A stretch of DNA of 10,000 nt from Asticcacaulis sp. (lineage in GTDB: Bacteria; Pseudomonadota; Alphaproteobacteria; Caulobacterales; Caulobacteraceae): NCBI RefSeq assembly GCF_020217185.1, contig NZ_JAIWNX010000253.1, positions 1 to 10,000 on the forward strand. The letters are read 5' to 3'. The notes beneath the pieces were generated by a model that did not search any database, was not told the origin of the DNA, and saw only the letters and a list, made by a program, of their open reading frames with translations. The translations under genes and the position numbers were made by a program. This document shows positions 7,549-10,000 of this stretch, one piece after another (the stretch's first letter is position 1; the number at the start of each line of letters is the position of its first letter).

Positions 7549-8385
7549 ATGGTCGATTGGGAAGGCGGACGCCGCAGCGGGGTTGAGGATCGGCGCGGTC
7601 TGGGCGGCGGGGCCCTGATCGGGGGCGGCAGTATCGGGGCCATCGTGCTGGCCCTGATCGGCTATTTCGTCTTCGGCATCGACCCGCAGACCCTGCTCAG
7701 CCAGACGGCGCAGGTGTCGGGTCAGGCCTCCGGTCCGGCCGCAGTCGGGGCCTGCCCCGAAGGCGACAAGGCCTGCGAATTTACCGACGTCATGCACACC
7801 TCGGCCAATGAGGTGTGGGCCTCGGCCATCCGCGGCTATGAGCCCTCGACTCTTGTCCTCTATACGCAGGGCACCCAGACGGGGTGCGGTGTGGGGCAGT
7901 CGGCCATGGGGCCCTTCTACTGCCCTGCCGACCGCAAGGTCTATCTCGATCTCGACTTTGCCCGCACGCTGGAACAGCAACTGGGCGCATCGGGTGACTT
8001 TGCCCTGGCCTACGTCATCGGCCATGAGGTCGGGCACCATGTGCAAAATATCACCGGCCTGTCCGGCGAGGTGCAGCAAAGGCAGCAGCGCCTGAGCGAG
8101 CGCGGGTCAAACGCCCTGTCGGTCAAGCTGGAGCTTCAGGCCGACTGCTATGCCGGGGTGTGGGCCAAACGCTCGGACGCGCAGGCCCACTGGCTGGAAG
8201 CCGGCGATCTGGAAGAAGCGCTCAACGCCGCCTCAGCCGTCGGCGATGACACCTTGCAACGACGCAGCGGCGGCGAAGTCGTGCCGGATTCCTTCACGCA
8301 CGGCACGTCGAAGGAACGGGTCTATTGGTTCAGCACCGGTTATGCGTCCGGCGATCCCAAGGCCTGCGATACCTTCAAAGCCTGA
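7549..8385 (+). CDS. ypfJ: Putative neutral zinc metallopeptidase (YpfJ family), membrane-anchored
   Basis: The 278-aa product fits the YpfJ / Zn_peptidase family of putative neutral zinc metallopeptidases, whose physiological substrate is not established. The N-terminus has the family's EDRRG motif (13-17). A Gly-rich stretch and one transmembrane helix follow (about 22-44). This suggests a type II anchor with the catalytic domain in the periplasm. The active-site HEVGH (159-163) is the HExxH zincin motif. The downstream LELQADCYAGVW, with Glu195 and Asp199, would supply the third zinc ligand. Cysteines at 69, 76, 113, 125, 200 and 273 could form disulfides. The C-terminal SFTHGTSKERVYWFSTGYASGD is also typical. 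Start: ATG at 7549 with AAGGA at 7535-7539. It appears to be transcribed on its own, with no functional link visible to the efflux genes or the Crp/Fnr regulator. Confidence 0.92.
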   Translation: MVDWEGGRRSGVEDRRGLGGGALIGGGSIGAIVLALIGYFVFGIDPQTLLSQTAQVSGQASGPAAVGACPEGDKACEFTDVMHTSANEVWASAIRGYEPSTLVLYTQGTQTGCGVGQSAMGPFYCPADRKVYLDLDFARTLEQQLGASGDFALAYVIGHEVGHHVQNITGLSGEVQQRQQRLSERGSNALSVKLELQADCYAGVWAKRSDAQAHWLEAGDLEEALNAASAVGDDTLQRRSGGEVVPDSFTHGTSKERVYWFSTGYASGDPKACDTFKA

Positions 8386-8438
8386 GCCCGACCCCGCTCA
8401 ACTATACGATAAAACAACGGCTTACGGCACGATTTTGG

Positions 8439-8467
8439 TTCAAACCTGGCGGAATCGGCTGTAGGAT
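8439..8467 (+). promoter_or_regulatory. Weak candidate promoter for the Crp/Fnr regulator
   Basis: The 130-bp gap before the regulator contains TTCAAA (8439-8444) and TAGGAT (8462-8467) separated by 17 bases. Each matches four of six consensus positions. The start would be near 8474, giving a leader of about 40 bases. No FNR-type TTGAT/ATCAA site is visible in this gap, so autoregulation through it is not supported. Confidence 0.25.
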
Positions 8468-8515
8468 GCTGCCTGACACAGGGGCAACCAGACTGAGGCA
8501 GGGCCGGACACCGCC

Positions 8516-9295
8516 ATGAGGGAAAGCGACGCCAACCGTATCCGTCAGTTGCAACTGCTGGCGACCATCTCCGATGAGGCCTTCGCGCAGATCACGCGCG
8601 GCGCGCTGGTGCAGACCTTCCCCGCCGGGGCCAACCTCATCTACGAAGCGGATTCGGTCGATTTTCTGTATATTCTGATCGACGGCATGGTCGAGCTTCA
8701 GGGCCACTGGCACGATAAGGAAAGCACGCTGGCCGTGCTGCGGCCCATCTCGACCTTCATTCTGGCCGCCGTGGTCCTCGACGCCCCGGCCCTGATGGCG
8801 GCGCGCACCCTAAGCCGCTCCCAGATCGTCATGCTGCCCGCCGAGACGTTCCGCGCTGCCATGCGCGACGACGCGGGTTTTGCCGTCGCCGTGGCCCAGG
8901 AATTGTCGGGCTGCTATCGCGGGCTGGTCAGAACCATCAAGAACCACAAGCTGCGGTCGGGCACCGAGCGGCTGGCCAACTATCTCCTGACCCAGCAGGT
9001 GCGGCAGGGCGGTGGCGACACGGTCGAACTGCCCTACGAAAAGCGCATATTAGCCTCGCTTCTTGACCTTACGCCCGAAAGCCTGTCGCGTGCCTTTGCC
9101 CAACTCGACAAGTACGGCGTCGCCGTTACCGGCAGCCGCGTCGTCATCGGCAATGCGGCGGGCCTGCGCAAGCTGGCGCGCCCCAATGCCCTGATCGACA
9201 ACCACAAACCGCCCAAAGGCGACGTGCAGGGCAAGGCCGCCAAGGAGCTGTGGCCCCTGCCCGGCGATCGCGGCTGCGGCATGGAACTGGAATAG
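8516..9295 (+). CDS. Crp/Fnr-superfamily transcriptional regulator (no Fe-S cysteines)
   Basis: The 259-aa product has a cyclic-nucleotide-binding-type beta-roll at about 10-110 (FPAGANLIYEADSVDFLYIL, then DGMVELQG). A dimerisation helix (about 113-145) and a winged HTH (about 146-215) follow. The recognition helix reads TPESLSRAF. Its Glu188, Ser191 and Arg192 match the E-x-x-S-R of FNR, which reads TTGAT half sites. The N-terminus has no cysteines; the only ones are Cys133 and Cys254. An oxygen-sensing [4Fe-4S] FNR is therefore excluded, and a FixK-, Dnr/NnrR- or otherwise ligand-controlled type is more likely. The cAMP-binding RxS signature of the phosphate cassette is not evident. About 40 residues follow the DNA-binding domain, a polar tail ending GCGMELE. 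Start: ATG at 8516, only weak Shine-Dalgarno. The effector is unknown; the TauE-like gene downstream hints at respiration or NO. Confidence 0.9.
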   Translation: MRESDANRIRQLQLLATISDEAFAQITRGALVQTFPAGANLIYEADSVDFLYILIDGMVELQGHWHDKESTLAVLRPISTFILAAVVLDAPALMAARTLSRSQIVMLPAETFRAAMRDDAGFAVAVAQELSGCYRGLVRTIKNHKLRSGTERLANYLLTQQVRQGGGDTVELPYEKRILASLLDLTPESLSRAFAQLDKYGVAVTGSRVVIGNAAGLRKLARPNALIDNHKPPKGDVQGKAAKELWPLPGDRGCGMELE

Positions 9296-9299
9296 CCAC

Positions 9300-9335
9300 T
9301 TATCAAATATCAAGTCGCCGCACGGCCTTGATCAA
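9300..9335. promoter_or_regulatory. Cluster of FNR/NNR-like half sites downstream of the regulator gene
   Basis: Right after the regulator's stop codon lies TTATCAAATATCAA (9300-9313). It keeps seven of the ten fixed positions of TTGAT-N4-ATCAA and fits the related TTAAC-N4-GTCAA boxes a little better. An ATCAA recurs at 9302, 9309 and 9331, and a self-complementary TTGATCAA lies at 9328-9335. The first site is centred at 9306.5, so it could act on a start near 9348 for the genes to the right. The motifs are short and AT-rich in an otherwise GC-rich context; binding is inferred only. Confidence 0.35.
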
Positions 9336-9386
9336 TAGGGCCCCTATCGCACGTTAAGGCGCGTGCGGCGCGAGCTGCATATACCA

Positions 9387-9408
9387 CTCCCTGAGGCTGT
9401 TTCAGGAG
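9387..9408 (+). promoter_or_regulatory. Hairpin that pairs with a strong ribosome binding site
   Basis: In the transcript, 9387-9394 (CTCCCTGA) can pair with 9402-9408 (TCAGGAG) as a 7-bp stem with one bulged C at 9390 and a 7-base loop. The right arm contains the complete Shine-Dalgarno core AGGAG (9404-9408), which lies seven bases before the ATG at 9416. Closing the stem would hide the site, so the structure could control translation. The stem is short and its stability was not computed. Confidence 0.35.
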
Positions 9409-9415
9409 TGAGTCC

Positions 9416-9475
9416 ATGTCTATCCCCTTTTCTCCAGACCCTGTTGAGGGCACGGATGCCCGTCTCCGTCGATAA
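9416..9475 (+). CDS. Possible 19-codon leader ORF
   Basis: An ATG at 9416 preceded by AGGAG at ideal spacing opens a frame of 19 codons (MSIPFSPDPVEGTDARLRR) ending in TAA at 9473-9475. It overlaps the first 20 bases of the small gene that starts at 9456 in another frame. Its codons do not favour G/C at third positions as the neighbouring genes do, so the peptide itself may not matter. It could serve as an upstream ORF coupled to the next gene, or be the 5' end of a longer protein interrupted by a frameshift. The good ribosome binding site is the only positive evidence. Confidence 0.25.
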   Translation: MSIPFSPDPVEGTDARLRR

Positions 9476-9647
9476 GGCCCTGCGCACGGTGCGGCGCAAG
9501 GGCTGGGAACCCACGCCGACCGACGACGGTCTGTGGTCGCTGGCGCACGTCGTGTTGTCCACCGACGAACTGATCGCGCTGGCGGCGGCTCTGGTGGCAG
9601 CAGAACCGAAGGCGACCCCGGCAGACGATCCCCTCCCCCCGAAATAA
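9456..9647 (+). CDS. Small hypothetical protein (63 aa)
   Basis: I do not recognise this protein. The likely start is ATG at 9456, preceded by GAGGG with a five-base spacer. An in-frame GTG at 9408 or 9363 would extend it, but the extension has poorer codon bias and no comparable ribosome binding site. The product begins MPVSVDKALRTVRRKGWEP. A basic first third (residues 7-16) is followed by a central LWSLAHVVLSTDELIALAAALVAAEP with an amphipathic or mildly hydrophobic helix at about 36-49, then a Pro-rich polar tail ending PPK. Third codon positions are strongly G/C, like the neighbouring genes, which supports real coding. No cysteines, so no obvious metal site. It lies between the Crp/Fnr regulator and the TauE-like gene in the same orientation. 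Confidence 0.5.
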   Translation: MPVSVDKALRTVRRKGWEPTPTDDGLWSLAHVVLSTDELIALAAALVAAEPKATPADDPLPPK

Positions 9648-9730
9648 CAGCGGCTTGCGGCAAATTGCCCCGCGCCATTTGGCTCAGGCGCTTTTGTCCG
9701 CGCGCAACTGTAACCACCCCCTACACACAC

Positions 9731-9749
9731 AGGCCGCCCAACGGCCTTT
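9731..9749 (+). terminator. Short hairpin with T-run, weak intrinsic terminator candidate
   Basis: AGGCCG (9731-9736) and CGGCCT (9742-9747) form a 6-bp stem with a CCCAA loop, followed by TTC, so three consecutive T counting the stem's last base. It lies between the small hypothetical gene and the TauE-like gene and could reduce read-through. The T-run is short, so termination would be partial at best. The rest of the 158-bp gap 9648-9805 shows no convincing promoter. Confidence 0.3.
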
Positions 9750-9805
9750 CACCCACAGCGAGGCGGCGGCCGGATTCCATCCCGCCCCCATCAGGACAGA
9801 CACAT

Positions 9806-10000
9806 ATGACGGCGCACGAGGTCTTTTCGGGACTGTTCCCGGCCTGCGGCGCCCTTGTCGAGGGACAGGGGCCGCTGTGGCTTGGCCTGTTCCTGGCCGG
9901 TCTGACGGGGAGTGTCGCCCACTGCCTGCCCATGTGCGGGCCGTTTGTGCTGATGCAGATGGCCGCGCCGGGTCAGTCGCGGTGGGCGCGCCTGCTCTTG
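9806..10000 (+). CDS. TauE/SafE / DsbD_2-like membrane protein (N-terminal part; runs off the right edge)
   Basis: The first 65 codons are present, from an ATG at 9806 with AGGA at 9793-9796. The peptide begins MTAHEVFSGLFPACGALVEG and has a hydrophobic segment, WLGLFLAGLTGSVAHC, at about 25-40. An H-C-x-x-M-C-G-P motif follows (His39, Cys40, Met43, Cys44), then FVLMQM. Cysteine pairs in an HCxxMCGP-type setting at the first membrane helix are characteristic of small proteins annotated as sulfite exporter TauE/SafE-like or cytochrome-c-biogenesis transmembrane region (DsbD_2). In proteobacteria these often sit near cbb3 oxidase assembly, copper handling or anaerobic genes. A role in copper or thiol transfer across the inner membrane is possible, but the substrate cannot be read from this fragment. 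Confidence 0.75.
   Translation, partial: MTAHEVFSGLFPACGALVEGQGPLWLGLFLAGLTGSVAHCLPMCGPFVLMQMAAPGQSRWARLLL

Noticed and set aside
8516..9295. Classical oxygen-sensing FNR
   Set aside because: The N-terminus contains no cysteine, so it cannot carry the FNR [4Fe-4S] cluster; only the recognition helix is FNR-like.
9363..9455. GTG starts at 9363 or 9408 for the small hypothetical gene
   Set aside because: The upstream stretch has weaker codon bias and no matching ribosome binding site, whereas ATG 9456 has GAGGG five bases upstream and G/C-rich third positions begin there.
1..10000. CRISPR arrays, insertion sequences, tRNA or rRNA genes
   Set aside because: No regularly spaced repeats, transposase genes, terminal inverted repeats or cloverleaf/rRNA segments were seen on either strand.

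Overview
The window is a high-GC, gene-dense chromosomal segment that looks alphaproteobacterial, most likely Caulobacterales (Caulobacter/Asticcacaulis-like). The reasons are the xerD / aroK-aroB divergent arrangement, strong G/C preference at codon third positions, short intergenic gaps and the style of the proteins. The taxon is an inference; no rRNA or other marker gene is present. Nothing here is a mobile element, CRISPR array, tRNA or rRNA.

Layout. (1) 1-203, minus: N-terminal part of a tyrosine recombinase, probably XerD. (2) 355-2027, plus: aroK and aroB, overlapping by one base, give two shikimate-pathway enzymes. (3) 2030-2056: a 12-bp hairpin between two convergent genes. (4) 2066-6705, minus: an RND efflux operon, with a periplasmic adaptor lipoprotein followed by an HAE1-type RND pump that overlaps it by one base. 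The pump carries an extra block of about 130 residues, rich in membrane helices, between TM6 and TM7. No outer-membrane channel gene is present. (5) 6706-6791: a compact divergent control region holding an inverted repeat that overlaps the -35 box of the efflux promoter. (6) 6792-7475, plus: a TetR/AcrR repressor, the obvious candidate regulator of the efflux operon. (7) 7549-8385, plus: a membrane-anchored YpfJ-type neutral zinc metallopeptidase. (8) 8516-9295, plus: a Crp/Fnr-superfamily regulator without Fe-S cysteines but with an FNR-like recognition helix. (9) 9296-9805: a regulatory-looking gap with FNR/NNR-like half sites, a hairpin that covers a ribosome binding site, a 19-codon leader-like ORF and a small 63-aa hypothetical protein. 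(10) 9806 to the right edge: start of a TauE/SafE / DsbD_2-like membrane protein with an HCxxMCGP motif, a type often found near cytochrome-oxidase assembly or NO/anaerobic genes.

How the genes work together. The TetR regulator probably represses the divergent adaptor-pump operon by occupying the shared region, and the pump would need a TolC-like partner encoded elsewhere. The Crp/Fnr regulator, the small protein and the TauE-like protein run in one direction and may form a redox- or NO-responsive group, but that is inferred from proximity and short motifs. The most unusual observations are the enlarged RND pump and the leader architecture at 9387-9475.
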